Shown: positions 34,282-43,796, counted from the stretch's first letter. The stretch: DNA of 64,000 nucleotides from Suilimivivens sp009774465 (GCA_947382645.1 CANDAE010000010.1:65457-129456); one strand, 5' to 3'. Numbers and translations: made by a program. The notes: a model not told the origin generated them from the sequence alone.

Positions 34282-35239
34282 AGTCATATCCCTCCGGATT
34301 CTTAAATATTTTACAACGGGTAAAGGCATCAACTACCAGAATTGATACACACATTTCCAATTCATCATATGGAATTTCTATATAATTCCTGCTGTTCATT
34401 ATCCTATCAACCAAACCATCTATAATAGATAAAAACAATTCGTTAGTGTCTTTTATTTTTATAGAAAGATTTACATATTCTTGGCGAATAGTAGACAAAA
34501 CAGATAAACTTTTATTTACACCCTGTTTATCAAATTCTTCATATTTTTCATTTATTCTGCTATAGTAAACTTTATAGTCATCAATAACAGGCTGCACCAT
34601 TGACAATTCATTAAAATCTATTTTCCTTTGTATTTCAAAAGAATTTATTTCCGGATATTCACTGGGTGGGGTTAAATCATCTTGAAATAATATATTGATA
34701 ATGCCAGCTAAATTAGAATCAACTTTAACCATATCAACAGAACATCCCAATTCATCTTTTATAAATTCATACAACAGATATTGCTCCTTAATTTCCATAT
34801 TTATTAATATATTCAATATGGATTTAATATCATATATATCATCCTTCGGGGAAAATTCAATATGATATGGATTAGAAAATGAAGCTGTTCTTAATTTATC
34901 TGCCATCCCAGAAATTGCAACAAATTTAAATTGAAAATCTTTATAATTTTCTAATATTTTCTTTTTCAAAGAACTTTCTATTTTCTGCTTTGAGCAGGTC
35001 GCTGACACTTGAACAACTACTTTGTTTTTAAAATCAATTAAATCAATTCCTTCCATATTTTGACTAATGGCATTAATATTTTCCAAATTATATCCCAATA
35101 AATGATTCATAAGCTCAGCAAAAAATGATTCTGAATAGATATTTAAATCCAATAAATTTATTTTACCCCTAATATATACACGATAAGATAAAGTATTTAA
35201 TTTTTCTTCTATGTAATTAAAATATATGCTCCGATTCAC
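34265..35239 (-). CDS. SMEK-domain protein, effector/sensor component of the ABC-3C system
   Basis: 324 residues with a GTG start preceded by AAAGGAGGATAAA. The N-terminal 120 residues (INLLDLNIYSESFFAELMNH, then NAISQNMEGIDLIDFKNKVV and VQVSATCSKQKIESSL) match the SMEK domain, a predicted restriction-endonuclease-like fold; the ID-x(n)-VVQVSAT pattern resembles D-(E/Q)xK-type catalytic cores. The remaining 200 residues are helical with no known motif. In ABC-3C systems this position is held by the variable effector. Nuclease activity is not shown. The upstream extended -10 promoter suggests this is the first gene of the operon. Confidence 0.75.
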   Translation of the reverse strand: MNRSIYFNYIEEKLNTLSYRVYIRGKINLLDLNIYSESFFAELMNHLLGYNLENINAISQNMEGIDLIDFKNKVVVQVSATCSKQKIESSLKKKILENYKDFQFKFVAISGMADKLRTASFSNPYHIEFSPKDDIYDIKSILNILINMEIKEQYLLYEFIKDELGCSVDMVKVDSNLAGIINILFQDDLTPPSEYPEINSFEIQRKIDFNELSMVQPVIDDYKVYYSRINEKYEEFDKQGVNKSLSVLSTIRQEYVNLSIKIKDTNELFLSIIDGLVDRIMNSRNYIEIPYDELEMCVSILVVDAFTRCKIFKNPEGYDYAVTR

Positions 35240-35287
35240 TTTATCCTCCTTTCGAAGCCCTCTTCGTCTGTTTATTAATATAAGAAA

Positions 35288-35296
35288 ATTATATCA
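35288..35296 (-). promoter_or_regulatory. Extended -10 promoter of the ABC-3C operon
   Basis: TGATATAAT on the minus strand, a TGn extended -10, lies about 50 bases before the SMEK start. No good -35 is present at 16-18 bases, which is compatible with extended -10 promoters. Confidence 0.5.
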
Positions 35297-35374
35297 TGTA
35301 ATATGTCCAATAGAATGGGCTCAATACAGTTACTTAACTAAATTTTATGCCATTTTTATTTCAATACATAATAC

Positions 35375-36241
35375 TTAATCTTCAATACAGATTCCAAAAT
35401 CATTTAAATATTTATCTATTTTATTAGCTCCATTTTCTTTCCAAAGATCCACGCTTCTTTTGTTAACCCCCTGCCAATTACCATTGTATGCTACCTTAAA
35501 ATATTTCTCGCAATCCTTAATAATCATTAAGTCTCTAAGCACCCCAATAAAAGTAGCTACATGATTTTGAAAAATACTTTCATATTTGTTTAAATCAATT
35601 TCTAAATCTTGTATAGTTTTATATCCGAATTTAATTACTTCCGCAATAATTTCCTCTGATATTATTGGCCCTTCCACAAATGGTCTAATATTTGTCGTAC
35701 CTTCAAATCTTTTTAACATATATTGTTCCAGTGACTTTGAATTTATACTCAAATTAAAATCACCTTTTGATAATGCTTTTTCCGTTTTCTTTGCATATTC
35801 GTCGATATCTTTCGATAACTTATCAAATTCGTAATCCATCAGTTCTAAGGCACCTGCCACCAGATAAAACCTTCTTTTTATTTCATTTGGCAGTACCCCT
35901 GCAAATTTGTAATTTTTATCATGTTCAATTTCTGCCCACGCATGTTGAAGCAAGGTTCTTACCTGCACTTCACATTTTAAATTCTCATATTCTTTATATT
36001 CAACTAATTCCAGACGCTTTTTGCTTAATTGCAATACGTAATGAACAGATAAATATCCCACTTTATCTGTTGCCAGCATATCAGCTTTATTACCAGAATT
36101 GCCTTTATCAATAAGAAATTCATCCTGTAATATTTTGCATATGTCTGAAACATCCTGATTTGTATATGCAATAATCCTGATACCCGATATATCCATTATT
36201 TGCTCAATTGGATTAGTATACTTTTCATTTTTACAAATCAA
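35375..36241 (-). pseudogene. 5'-truncated RelA/SpoT-domain (p)ppGpp synthetase-like gene
   Basis: 288 codons, beginning at TTG 36241 with an in-frame stop three codons upstream. The visible part starts near NPIEQIMDISGIRIIAYTNQDV and contains GYLSVHYVLQ and CEVQVRTLLQHAWAEIEHDKNYKF, which are strong synthetase-core motifs. The N-terminal 50-60 residues that normally precede them, with the (R/K)xK...S...K ATP-contacting segment, are missing. The 5' end abuts and overlaps the 3' end of the AAA ATPase gene by 11 bases, as if that gene had been inserted into it. The C-terminal 170 residues are helical and intact. It is probably inactive as an alarmone synthetase, though a translated fragment cannot be excluded. 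Confidence 0.65.
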
Positions 36242-37484
36242 GACTATTCATATTTAATAAAAAGTCATATATACTCATTATAAGTATTCCTTCCTCTGTA
36301 TACCAGGGAGCAGGAGTATCTTTTACAATAATAATCTTCTTAAATGAATCGTTAATTCGAAGCAGCGAATTTGATTCCTGTTTCATTTTATTTGGATCCG
36401 GAATTGCAAAGGCAGACTGTATATAGTAACGTTTTGAACCTTTATTACATACAAAATCCACTTCCAACTGCTTACGTACAAATTTGTCATTTTTATCCTT
36501 TTGATTCACTATTACTAATCCAATATCCACATTAAAATTCCTTATAAGAAGTTCATTGAAAATAATATTTTCCATCGTATGATTTTCTTCTATCTGACGA
36601 AAATTAATTCTCACATTTCGAAGCCCTACATCTGTAAAATAATATTTTTGCGGTGTATCAATATATTTTTTTCCTTTTATATCGTACCTGACTGCTTTAT
36701 CTACAATAAATGCATCACACAAATAATCAAGATAATTCTTTACAGTATTCGTACTAAGTTTTTTCTGTTTTTTTGACTGAAAAGTATCGGCCAGTTTTTT
36801 AGGGTTCGTCAGGGAACCAATACCTGATGACAGAATATCTATCAGTTCTTCAAATTCTTCTTTATTTTTGATTTTATGCCTTCCTACAAGATCATTAATA
36901 TAGGTTTCTTTAAATAAATTTTTAAGAAATTCTATTTTTTGCTCCGGAGAAGGAAGTAAAACTACTGGCGGAAGCCCCCCATATAAAACATATTCATTCC
37001 AGCCATCATATTTATTACCATCATATACAGACATAAATTCAGAAAAAGAAAGTGGATACATATGAAGTTCATCTCCACGTCCACGAAACTCAGTAATTAT
37101 ATCTTTAGAAAGGAATTTTGCGTTACTTCCGGTTACATAAACATCCACATTTTCTATTCGTATTAGCCCATTTAATACGGATTCGAATTCTCCAAGTAAT
37201 TGAACTTCATCCAAAAGAATATAATACATCCTGTCATCAATAATTTTGCTTTTAATATACGGGTAAAGAACTTCCGGATTACGGAACTGTCTATTTTCAA
37301 AAGAATCAAAAGCAATCTCTAAAATATGTTCTTTATCAATCCCATTTTCTAAAAGATATTTTTTGTATAGGTGAAACAGCAAATATGATTTTCCACAACG
37401 CCTTATACCTGTTACAACTTTAATTAAACCGTTGTGCTGTTTCATAATAATTTTGTTCAAGTAATAATCTCTCTTTATTTCCAA
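36231..37484 (-). CDS. AAA ATPase with DUF4143 C-terminal domain
   Basis: 417 residues; the start is TTG 37484 after GGAGGTGTTGTA. Walker A is GIRRCGKSYLLF (about 27-38), Walker B YYILLDEVQ (about 92-100), and the sensor region VYVTGSNAKFLSKDI (about 115-130). The C-terminal half (about 200-400) is DUF4143, with a nuclease-like segment RKQLEVDFVCNKGSKRYYIQ. Such ATPases are common, often patchily distributed genes in gut Clostridia, of uncertain function. It has its own promoter (37542-37570) and seems to have interrupted the RelA/SpoT-like gene behind it. Confidence 0.9.
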   Translation of the reverse strand: MEIKRDYYLNKIIMKQHNGLIKVVTGIRRCGKSYLLFHLYKKYLLENGIDKEHILEIAFDSFENRQFRNPEVLYPYIKSKIIDDRMYYILLDEVQLLGEFESVLNGLIRIENVDVYVTGSNAKFLSKDIITEFRGRGDELHMYPLSFSEFMSVYDGNKYDGWNEYVLYGGLPPVVLLPSPEQKIEFLKNLFKETYINDLVGRHKIKNKEEFEELIDILSSGIGSLTNPKKLADTFQSKKQKKLSTNTVKNYLDYLCDAFIVDKAVRYDIKGKKYIDTPQKYYFTDVGLRNVRINFRQIEENHTMENIIFNELLIRNFNVDIGLVIVNQKDKNDKFVRKQLEVDFVCNKGSKRYYIQSAFAIPDPNKMKQESNSLLRINDSFKKIIIVKDTPAPWYTEEGILIMSIYDFLLNMNSLDL

Positions 37485-37531
37485 TACAACACCTCCATTG
37501 AAAATTTCTGCATATATAATACTATATTTTC

Positions 37532-37545
37532 AATATAGATATTGT
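37532..37545. promoter_or_regulatory. Palindromic operator-like site over the AAA gene promoter
   Basis: CAATAT and ATATTG flank a 2-base centre and overlap the -10 box of the AAA gene promoter. A repressor bound there would block RNA polymerase. No regulator gene can be assigned. Confidence 0.35.
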
Positions 37546-37570
37546 ATGAGAGATATAAGAAAAAGTCAAA
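37542..37570 (-). promoter_or_regulatory. Sigma-A promoter of the AAA ATPase gene
   Basis: On the minus strand TTGACT, a 17-base spacer and TACAAT lie about 58 bases upstream of the TTG start. It closely matches consensus. Confidence 0.75.
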
Positions 37571-37587
37571 TTAGTTTTTCTAATTTT

Positions 37588-37624
37588 TATGGCATATTTA
37601 GAATTTAATTCCAAATATGCCATA
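37588..37624. repeat. Perfect 12-bp inverted repeat after the FtsX-type permease
   Basis: TATGGCATATTT (37588-37599) and AAATATGCCATA (37613-37624) pair around a 13-base loop, 23 bases beyond the permease stop. Neither strand has a proper T-run after it, so it is not a classic intrinsic terminator. It marks the boundary between the AT-rich island and the exporter operon. Confidence 0.5.
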
Positions 37625-37646
37625 ACTTTATTAGAAGATATTCACT

Positions 37647-39968
37647 TTATTCCCTAATCAACGAATAAGCCGATATCTTCCTGATCGGCAAGGCCAGACA
37701 CACGCTGATTACAAAATCGATTGCTATCTGACAGATAGCAAAAAGCATAAGAAACACAAAAGAAACCTCCAGATTATTTTTCATGGCGCCAATCATCTGA
37801 AAAAGCATTCCATTGATCACCGGCATATACCATAATCCCGCCACTGCTGAAATAAGTATGGCGGCAGCAGATACAGGCAGAAAGCTTCCGGCAATCTGCA
37901 GGATCAACTGAATATTAGAATATCCAATTGCCTTATAAATACCAAGCTCCTGTTTTCTCTTTATGATTAATGACTTAATCATCATATAAAGTACTAAAAA
38001 GATAATCAAAATAGTAACAAGGAAAATGGCTGCAATGATGCCTTCCACCATGTCTGAATAAATTCTCTGTGAAGATTTTGCCATTTTATCATAATTGACC
38101 ACACTGATTATATCCCTTTCATATTTCTTTTCAATCTCCTCCACAAACCTTTCCACATCTGCCTTTTCATTCAGGTAAAGGTATAAGGACTGGCTTTGGT
38201 ATGTACTGTCCAAATTTAAATATCCTTCATTGGTAAGCTCCAAAACCTCCCCCTGATAATTGACGCTTTGAATATAGCCTACAATATCATAAGTACAGTC
38301 TGAATTTCCATTTTTAATTGTAATCTTATCTCCAATGGAATAATCCGAGGCCAGCCCACTTCCAACTGCAATCTCATTTTCCTTTTCCGGATTTCTTCCT
38401 TCATAACATAAATCATTGGAAACAAGAGAAAAGTCCTGGGCAATAAAGGCTGTTACGGTTTTTTCCTTTACTTCCAGTTTTACAGAAGCATATTCCAGCA
38501 CCTGCTCTACTTCTGAGATATCCAGCATCTCCTTTTTCATTTTTTCAAATCTATCCGGCTTTACTGTCAGAATAATACTGGGCATTTCCTCCGATAAAGT
38601 ACTTGTAAAATGCTCCGGCTCTATCACCACATTGTAAAACAACGTTCCGGCAAATGCAGCCAGAACCATCATCAAAAAAGATACAAGAAAAAGCAACACA
38701 TTCTGTTTCGCTGAAACCGCTATCTGTTTTAAAATCAGATTAACGTGCAGACTTCCGGCTGCCTCATCCAGTGGAAAATAATTTCTCCGGCCCCTTTTTC
38801 CTCCGCTGTTCCCTCTGATTGCGTCAATGGGAACCAGTTTTTTAATCCTTTTCGCTGCCAAGTAAGTAAAAAATAATGTAACTCCAATAAGTATCAAAAG
38901 AACCAAAATAAGCGCGCCTGTGTCAAAGCCTGGCTGAAAGGAAAACCCTGACTGAAGAGCAAGCATTTGCACCAGACCGGGCAGTAATCCATAGGAGAGT
39001 AAAATTCCTGCCAGCGCGCTTATTCCCCCCACAATCATATAGGGAAATATGACTGCCATCAAAAGCATAGTCCCTGTGTAGCCCATCGCCTTTAAAACTC
39101 CCATTTGAGTTATCTCTTCCTCTATACTGTTTTGAATACGAAACTTGCAGAGAAACATGCTTACCAGCAAAACCACAAAGGAAAATGCCATCAGGATAAG
39201 AACTGTCAAGTCACATACCATTGTTCTTGTCTGCTTCGCCGAAGCACTGTCCAACATGGAAACCAGATGAATCCCCTTATTAGAAAGCATTTCATTAATC
39301 TGACTTTTCGTCTCATCCACATCCCCATTTGTCATAAGGGAATATTCTATTACCTGATTTCCTTCTTTTTCCCCTGCAAATGTTTGATAAGCATCCTCCG
39401 GCAGATATGCACATAACAGCCCGCTTCCTGCATTTCCATACTGCATTTCCTCCAAAATACCGGCTACGTGAAAAGCATATTCTGTTCCATCTACTTCATA
39501 TACAATCTCATCTTCCAGACTATACTCTCCAAATTCTGCCACAAATAGAGGAATGAAAACAGTTGCTTCAAATGACTTATTGCTTTCTTTTACTATTTCA
39601 TATTGATTCAGGTGATGTATTTCATCCATATTATAAAAAATCGTATTCATGGCAAAATCTACACCCCGAAACTCTTTTATAACCGCAGAAGTAAAAATGC
39701 CTTCTTTGCTTTCTACCCTCTCCACTCCTTTCAGATCAGACAGTTCTCTTTTCAATGAAGCTGTATTCTGAACTTTTGGAATGCAAAAATACAAACCTGC
39801 TGTACTTAAATCATCTGATTTCCGGTCATATGCTCTATCCATCTGAAAAGATAAAACCAATGCCAGATTTAAGATAAAAGCTGTAAGCAGAATAATGATT
39901 CCAAAGGACAAGTACTGTCCCTTATCCTTTTTCAGATTATGTATTACCATCCTTCCGATTTTCCCCAT
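37647..39968 (-). CDS. FtsX/MacB-type ABC transporter permease
   Basis: 773 residues with a duplicated FtsX layout. Helix 1 is at about 18-38, then a large extracellular domain of about 210 residues, three helices at about 260-380, a second helix after 410, another extracellular domain of about 210 residues, and three C-terminal helices at about 640-760. AAGGVLKAMGY-like coupling segments appear as QMGVLKAMGYT and ELGIYKAIGYS. Such permeases work with a single ATPase in export of lipids or peptides or in antimicrobial-peptide resistance. It starts one base after the ATPase stop, and an XRE regulator precedes the pair; no adjacent two-component system is present. Confidence 0.9.
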   Translation of the reverse strand: MGKIGRMVIHNLKKDKGQYLSFGIIILLTAFILNLALVLSFQMDRAYDRKSDDLSTAGLYFCIPKVQNTASLKRELSDLKGVERVESKEGIFTSAVIKEFRGVDFAMNTIFYNMDEIHHLNQYEIVKESNKSFEATVFIPLFVAEFGEYSLEDEIVYEVDGTEYAFHVAGILEEMQYGNAGSGLLCAYLPEDAYQTFAGEKEGNQVIEYSLMTNGDVDETKSQINEMLSNKGIHLVSMLDSASAKQTRTMVCDLTVLILMAFSFVVLLVSMFLCKFRIQNSIEEEITQMGVLKAMGYTGTMLLMAVIFPYMIVGGISALAGILLSYGLLPGLVQMLALQSGFSFQPGFDTGALILVLLILIGVTLFFTYLAAKRIKKLVPIDAIRGNSGGKRGRRNYFPLDEAAGSLHVNLILKQIAVSAKQNVLLFLVSFLMMVLAAFAGTLFYNVVIEPEHFTSTLSEEMPSIILTVKPDRFEKMKKEMLDISEVEQVLEYASVKLEVKEKTVTAFIAQDFSLVSNDLCYEGRNPEKENEIAVGSGLASDYSIGDKITIKNGNSDCTYDIVGYIQSVNYQGEVLELTNEGYLNLDSTYQSQSLYLYLNEKADVERFVEEIEKKYERDIISVVNYDKMAKSSQRIYSDMVEGIIAAIFLVTILIIFLVLYMMIKSLIIKRKQELGIYKAIGYSNIQLILQIAGSFLPVSAAAILISAVAGLWYMPVINGMLFQMIGAMKNNLEVSFVFLMLFAICQIAIDFVISVCLALPIRKISAYSLIRE

Positions 39969-39969
39969 A

Positions 39970-40737
39970 TTACCACCCCATCTTTGCTAAAAATATGTCA
40001 AGCTTATCTTTTCTTTTTTCATCTCCGTCAGAAAAACCTTCCAAATCACATTCTCCAAAAATCTGTCCATCCTTTAAATAAATAATCCGGTTTCCCCGAA
40101 GCGCGCTCTTTTTATCATGGGTTACCATGATAATGCTTTGACCATTACAATGCAGTTTCGTGAACACATCCAAAACCGCATCAGAATTGCCGGAATTAAG
40201 TGCGCCTGTAGGTTCATCGGCAAACAACACCTCCGGCCGGTTAATGACAGCTCTTACAATCCCGGCTCTCTGCGCCTCCCCACCGGAAATCTGGGAAGAA
40301 AATTTCTTTTGTGTTTCTTCCGGAATATTCACCAGTTCAAATAATTCCGAAGCTTTTTTCGTAATTTCCTTCCGGTTTTTATTTACCAGCGCACCTGCGG
40401 TAATCACATTGTCCATCAGACTCATTTTTTCCAAAAGATAAATCTGTTGAAAAACAAAACCACAATTTTTCCTCCGAAACACTGCAAGCTGGTCGTCATT
40501 TAGCTTTGTAATGTTCTTACCATTAAATTTAATTTCTCCTGCAGTTGGGCGGTCCATCCCGGAAAGTGCATACATTAATGTAGATTTTCCGGCTCCTGAG
40601 GAACCCATAATTACGGTAAAATCTCCTTTATAAATATCCAGGTTCAGCTGATCAAAAATATCCTGAGATCTGTCTTTGGTGGTAAAACTTTTCTTTAAAT
40701 TTTTTGCTGATATAATTGCTTCTTTTTTCTTTTTCAC
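39970..40737 (-). CDS. ABC transporter ATP-binding protein (MacB/LolD class)
   Basis: 255 residues with a GTG start after AAAGGGG. Walker A GSSGAGKST (about 46), Q-loop FVFQQIYLLEKM, signature QISGGEAQRAGIVRA (LSGGQ variant ISGGE), Walker B VLFADEPTGALNS and the switch His in VTHDK. The ADEPTGALD-type sequence is typical of MacB/LolD ATPases that energise FtsX-fold permeases. It forms an operon with the permease and the XRE regulator upstream (12-bp gap). Confidence 0.93.
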   Translation of the reverse strand: MKKKKEAIISAKNLKKSFTTKDRSQDIFDQLNLDIYKGDFTVIMGSSGAGKSTLMYALSGMDRPTAGEIKFNGKNITKLNDDQLAVFRRKNCGFVFQQIYLLEKMSLMDNVITAGALVNKNRKEITKKASELFELVNIPEETQKKFSSQISGGEAQRAGIVRAVINRPEVLFADEPTGALNSGNSDAVLDVFTKLHCNGQSIIMVTHDKKSALRGNRIIYLKDGQIFGECDLEGFSDGDEKRKDKLDIFLAKMGW

Positions 40738-40749
40738 TCTTGCACCCCT

Positions 40750-41631
40750 TTATAGATTTGAAGTATAGATAACCAGTTCACTTTTAATACCATTTAATTC
40801 AATTCTGTTATCAGAATCCTCATCTGCAAAACATGTGGTTTTCTGCCCGTCCTTTTCATAGGAAATACTTGTTTTGATTCCCTTTGACTGGGCAGCAAAT
40901 GCGGTTTTTTCCGGCAAACGAATTCTTGATGTTGCGGAAACCTGATTAATTTCTACTGATCCGTTCAAAGAATTACAGATAATATTCATATCCAGATTAC
41001 AGTTTATTTCCACAACCCCAATTACCCCATCTAAAATCATATTTTTTGTTTTTGTATCAAGTTCAATTTTTTCACATTCCAAAGAACGTATTTCAATATT
41101 TTCAGCATTGACGGACAGCTCAATCTTGCCAATGTATTTATTTGGAAGCTGTACAAATATTGTAAGTGCTCCTTTTGCATCCGCCTCTGTTATTCCATTT
41201 TTTCTTGTAATATCCAAATCAATACGGTTTTTAATGTCATCAATTTTAAGCTTAAAATCATTCTGCAATGTCGATAAGGTATTAGAAGCCAGCCGGACTC
41301 GCACCTTTTCTCCCTCATATCCTGACATAATCAGTGCATTGGCGCCTCCCAGTTTCATATCGAACCTCTTGGAAAAATCAATATCATATTCTGTAACACT
41401 TTCAAATAAGTAATCCCTCAGCTGTGTAATATTTTTTTCATTAGACAAAAGCTCATCAATTGAAACATGAAACAATGTGGAAACAGCCATAATATTTTCA
41501 ATATCCGGAATTCCCGCATTTGTCTCCCATTTTGTAATTGCCTGTCTGGACACTCCCAGTTTTTCTGCCAGTTTTTCCTGTGACATTCCCGCCTGCCTGC
41601 GGATTGTCTTTAATTTTTCACCAAATGTCAT
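40750..41631 (-). CDS. XRE-family regulator with C-terminal DUF4097-like beta domain
   Basis: 293 residues from the ATG at 41631, preceded by AGGAGG; the frame extends 7 codons further without a site. The helix-turn-helix is at about 4-60 (GMSQEKLAEKLGVSRQAITKWE). The rest is a repetitive beta-rich region (about 85-290) resembling DUF4097/adhesin-like beta-helices, with repeating short strands such as IEIRSLECEKIELDTKTKNM. This fusion is frequent beside ABC exporters in Clostridia. It probably represses or activates the exporter operon; the ligand is unknown. Confidence 0.88.
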   Translation of the reverse strand: MTFGEKLKTIRRQAGMSQEKLAEKLGVSRQAITKWETNAGIPDIENIMAVSTLFHVSIDELLSNEKNITQLRDYLFESVTEYDIDFSKRFDMKLGGANALIMSGYEGEKVRVRLASNTLSTLQNDFKLKIDDIKNRIDLDITRKNGITEADAKGALTIFVQLPNKYIGKIELSVNAENIEIRSLECEKIELDTKTKNMILDGVIGVVEINCNLDMNIICNSLNGSVEINQVSATSRIRLPEKTAFAAQSKGIKTSISYEKDGQKTTCFADEDSDNRIELNGIKSELVIYTSNL

Positions 41632-41680
41632 TCTTATCCTCCTGTTTTTCATTTAACTGAATATGTTAATTCACATGATA

Positions 41681-41712
41681 GAAAAATGCACTTTCCATAA
41701 CAAGAAAGTGCA
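41681..41712 (-). terminator. Intrinsic terminator of the HD-GYP gene
   Basis: On the minus strand TGCACTTTC and GAAAGTGCA form a perfect 9-bp stem with an 8-base loop followed by TTTTTC. It lies 48 bases after the HD-GYP stop. Confidence 0.75.
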
Positions 41713-41759
41713 GATTACATAAATGATATTTTTGCTACTTTACGTGGCATTTATGGTTT

Positions 41760-43061
41760 TTACGCGCTTTGTACCGCTTCTATCTGACAAATGGAGTCAA
41801 AAAACGCATCCACCACTACCGGATCAAAATGTGTGCCGGATTCTTCTCTGATAATGCTGTATGCTTTCTCAACCGGCATGGCGCTTTTATAGCATCTCTT
41901 AGATACAAGTGCATCAAATACATCTGCTACCGCCATAATCCTTGCACATAAAGGAATATTTTCTCCTGCAATTTGATAAGGATAACCTTTTCCATTCCAC
42001 CACTCATGATGGTATGCCGCCATATCTATTGCAATATTTAAGTAAGAGGACTCGCCCAATTGCTGTTTGGCACGCAGCAAAAGATCTCTCCCTTCCGCCG
42101 CGTGGCTTTTCATGATTTCAAATTCTTCCTCTGTCAGTCTTCCCGGTTTATTCAGTATAAGATCTGAAACATGAATTTTTCCAATATCATGAAGGGGCGC
42201 CGCAACGATCATGTCCGCCATGTACTGGTCTGTCAAAATATCCGGGAATGCTCCCTGCTTTCTTAATGTTTTTGCGATAGCCTCCACATACCTGGCAGTG
42301 CGTCTTATATGACCGCCTGTGTTGCCATCTCTGCTTTCCACGATATCCGCCATTGTGGTAATAATGTTAAACTGCATATCCGATACCTGCTCATGATAAT
42401 AAGATCGTTTATTTCCCTGCACAATCAGCACAATAATTGTGATTGTCAGTATAAAAGCAGTAATTCCCATAATACACATATTTAATGCATATTGGCTGGT
42501 AAAAAATTTCTCTTTTGTATCTTCTACATTAGCAACCGCCATATTGGAAAAAACCAGCATCAAAATACCAACTGCGCAAAGCAGCCACCGCTCCCAATTA
42601 TGTAAATGCCGGTGATTCATTTCTTTTTGAAAAAAATCCCGCCAGCTTTTACCTTTTATATAAAACAATATCAATAAAAAAGCTGTCAATCCCATTATGG
42701 CAAAGCTATATAATTGTTTTCCCTCTGCTGACAAAATTAATAAACGCACCGGCAATATTAAAATTGGAACAAGCAGCCCATCTATAATTCCAGGAATTGG
42801 AACACATAAAAGAAATCCCCGCAGTCTGTGCGTTTTCCTTGCAAAGCTGATATTTACTCCCACTGTAAGCAAAACAAGCAGTGTTGCGTAATCTTTACCA
42901 GAAAAAATATAAACAAGAAAAATAAGAAGCAGACTGGCCAGATAAAAAAGCTTCTGTTTTTTTAATTCCAGGTCATTTTCAAGAAATACATATTTTTTAA
43001 TCAAAAAGGCGCCTGCATATACAATAAAAATTTCCAGAATATCATTGACAGCACTCATCAT
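41760..43061 (-). CDS. Membrane HD-GYP domain protein (probable cyclic-di-GMP phosphodiesterase)
   Basis: 433 residues from the ATG at 43061; GGAGGAAGGG lies 10-20 bases upstream, and the longer frame begins with an unlikely stretch. Six to seven hydrophobic helices occupy about 1-230. The HD-GYP domain follows at about 240-425, with the expected HIRRTARYVEAIA, LHDIGKI (the HD pair), HH in AAYHHEWWNGKGYP (the GYP motif) and AVADVFDAL. Catalytic residues appear intact, so degradation of c-di-GMP is likely. The membrane part has no recognised sensory domain. It diverges from the gene at 43295. Confidence 0.88.
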   Translation of the reverse strand: MMSAVNDILEIFIVYAGAFLIKKYVFLENDLELKKQKLFYLASLLLIFLVYIFSGKDYATLLVLLTVGVNISFARKTHRLRGFLLCVPIPGIIDGLLVPILILPVRLLILSAEGKQLYSFAIMGLTAFLLILFYIKGKSWRDFFQKEMNHRHLHNWERWLLCAVGILMLVFSNMAVANVEDTKEKFFTSQYALNMCIMGITAFILTITIIVLIVQGNKRSYYHEQVSDMQFNIITTMADIVESRDGNTGGHIRRTARYVEAIAKTLRKQGAFPDILTDQYMADMIVAAPLHDIGKIHVSDLILNKPGRLTEEEFEIMKSHAAEGRDLLLRAKQQLGESSYLNIAIDMAAYHHEWWNGKGYPYQIAGENIPLCARIMAVADVFDALVSKRCYKSAMPVEKAYSIIREESGTHFDPVVVDAFFDSICQIEAVQSA

Positions 43062-43294
43062 TTGTCCACACCCTTCCTCCATAAACATTTTTATAGGAGA
43101 ACCAATCAAATACATAACTGTATTATTATACCTGAACCTATTTATTATTACCAGAAACTTTTCGTTGCAATGCAATTTACCGCAATAACTTGTCCATAAA
43201 ATCGCAACGAATGTGTATGGGACTGCACGAAGAGCACATATCAGCATAGACGAACTGCTGTATCTATGTTATAGTAATAATCGAGGTGGCTTTT

Positions 43295-43705
43295 GTGCGG
43301 AAGATAGAACGGTATATAATCAGTTTCATAATTGTATTATCCATGCTGATTTCCGGAATGTGCTTTGATAATTATAAAGCAGATTCCTCTTTGGATTACA
43401 CGCCCTTTTCATCTCCCGCAGCCAGCATTTCTTCCTGCAGCACTGATGCGGCAGACAGTGCAATCTGCACCACAGAAATGCTTGGCATCCATAATATTTC
43501 CTATGTACGACCGATTACCAGACAAAGCTCTGGTTTAAGGAAAGATATCAAAGCATCCTTTGAGTTTTTATGTGAAAAAGCACAGTCTCATTTAAATTCT
43601 AATTTTCTTATGGCAACAGGCATTATGCAGTTTCCCAGGCTATACTTTCAGGCTGTCGTCTCAAATTATATCCACAATACAGATGGTAAAAAAAGAATGG
43701 CATAG
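43295..43705 (+). CDS. Hypothetical secreted/anchored protein
   Basis: 136 residues from GTG 43295, with GAGGTGG 5 bases upstream (GTG 43286 is an alternative). An N-terminal hydrophobic segment (about 8-24, IISFIIVLSMLISGMCF) can act as a signal or anchor; the cysteine is preceded by SGM, which is not a good lipobox. A Ser/Ala/Cys-rich linker (SSPAASISSCSTDAADS) follows, then a short basic and aromatic C-terminal region. No family was recognised. It is divergent from the HD-GYP gene and 91 bp upstream of a small membrane protein. Confidence 0.6.
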   Translation: MRKIERYIISFIIVLSMLISGMCFDNYKADSSLDYTPFSSPAASISSCSTDAADSAICTTEMLGIHNISYVRPITRQSSGLRKDIKASFEFLCEKAQSHLNSNFLMATGIMQFPRLYFQAVVSNYIHNTDGKKRMA

Positions 43706-43796
43706 CTACTCTTATTGCCTATGAATCCATAGGCTTATTTGCGTACCCAAATTTTAGCAGTTTTTAAAATATGTTTTATTTTATGGAGGTAATGTT

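Noticed and set aside
43161..43211. TTCGTTGC/GCAACGAA inverted repeat in the divergent region
   Set aside because: The 8-bp arms are 35 bases apart with no supporting promoter geometry; chance occurrence is likely.
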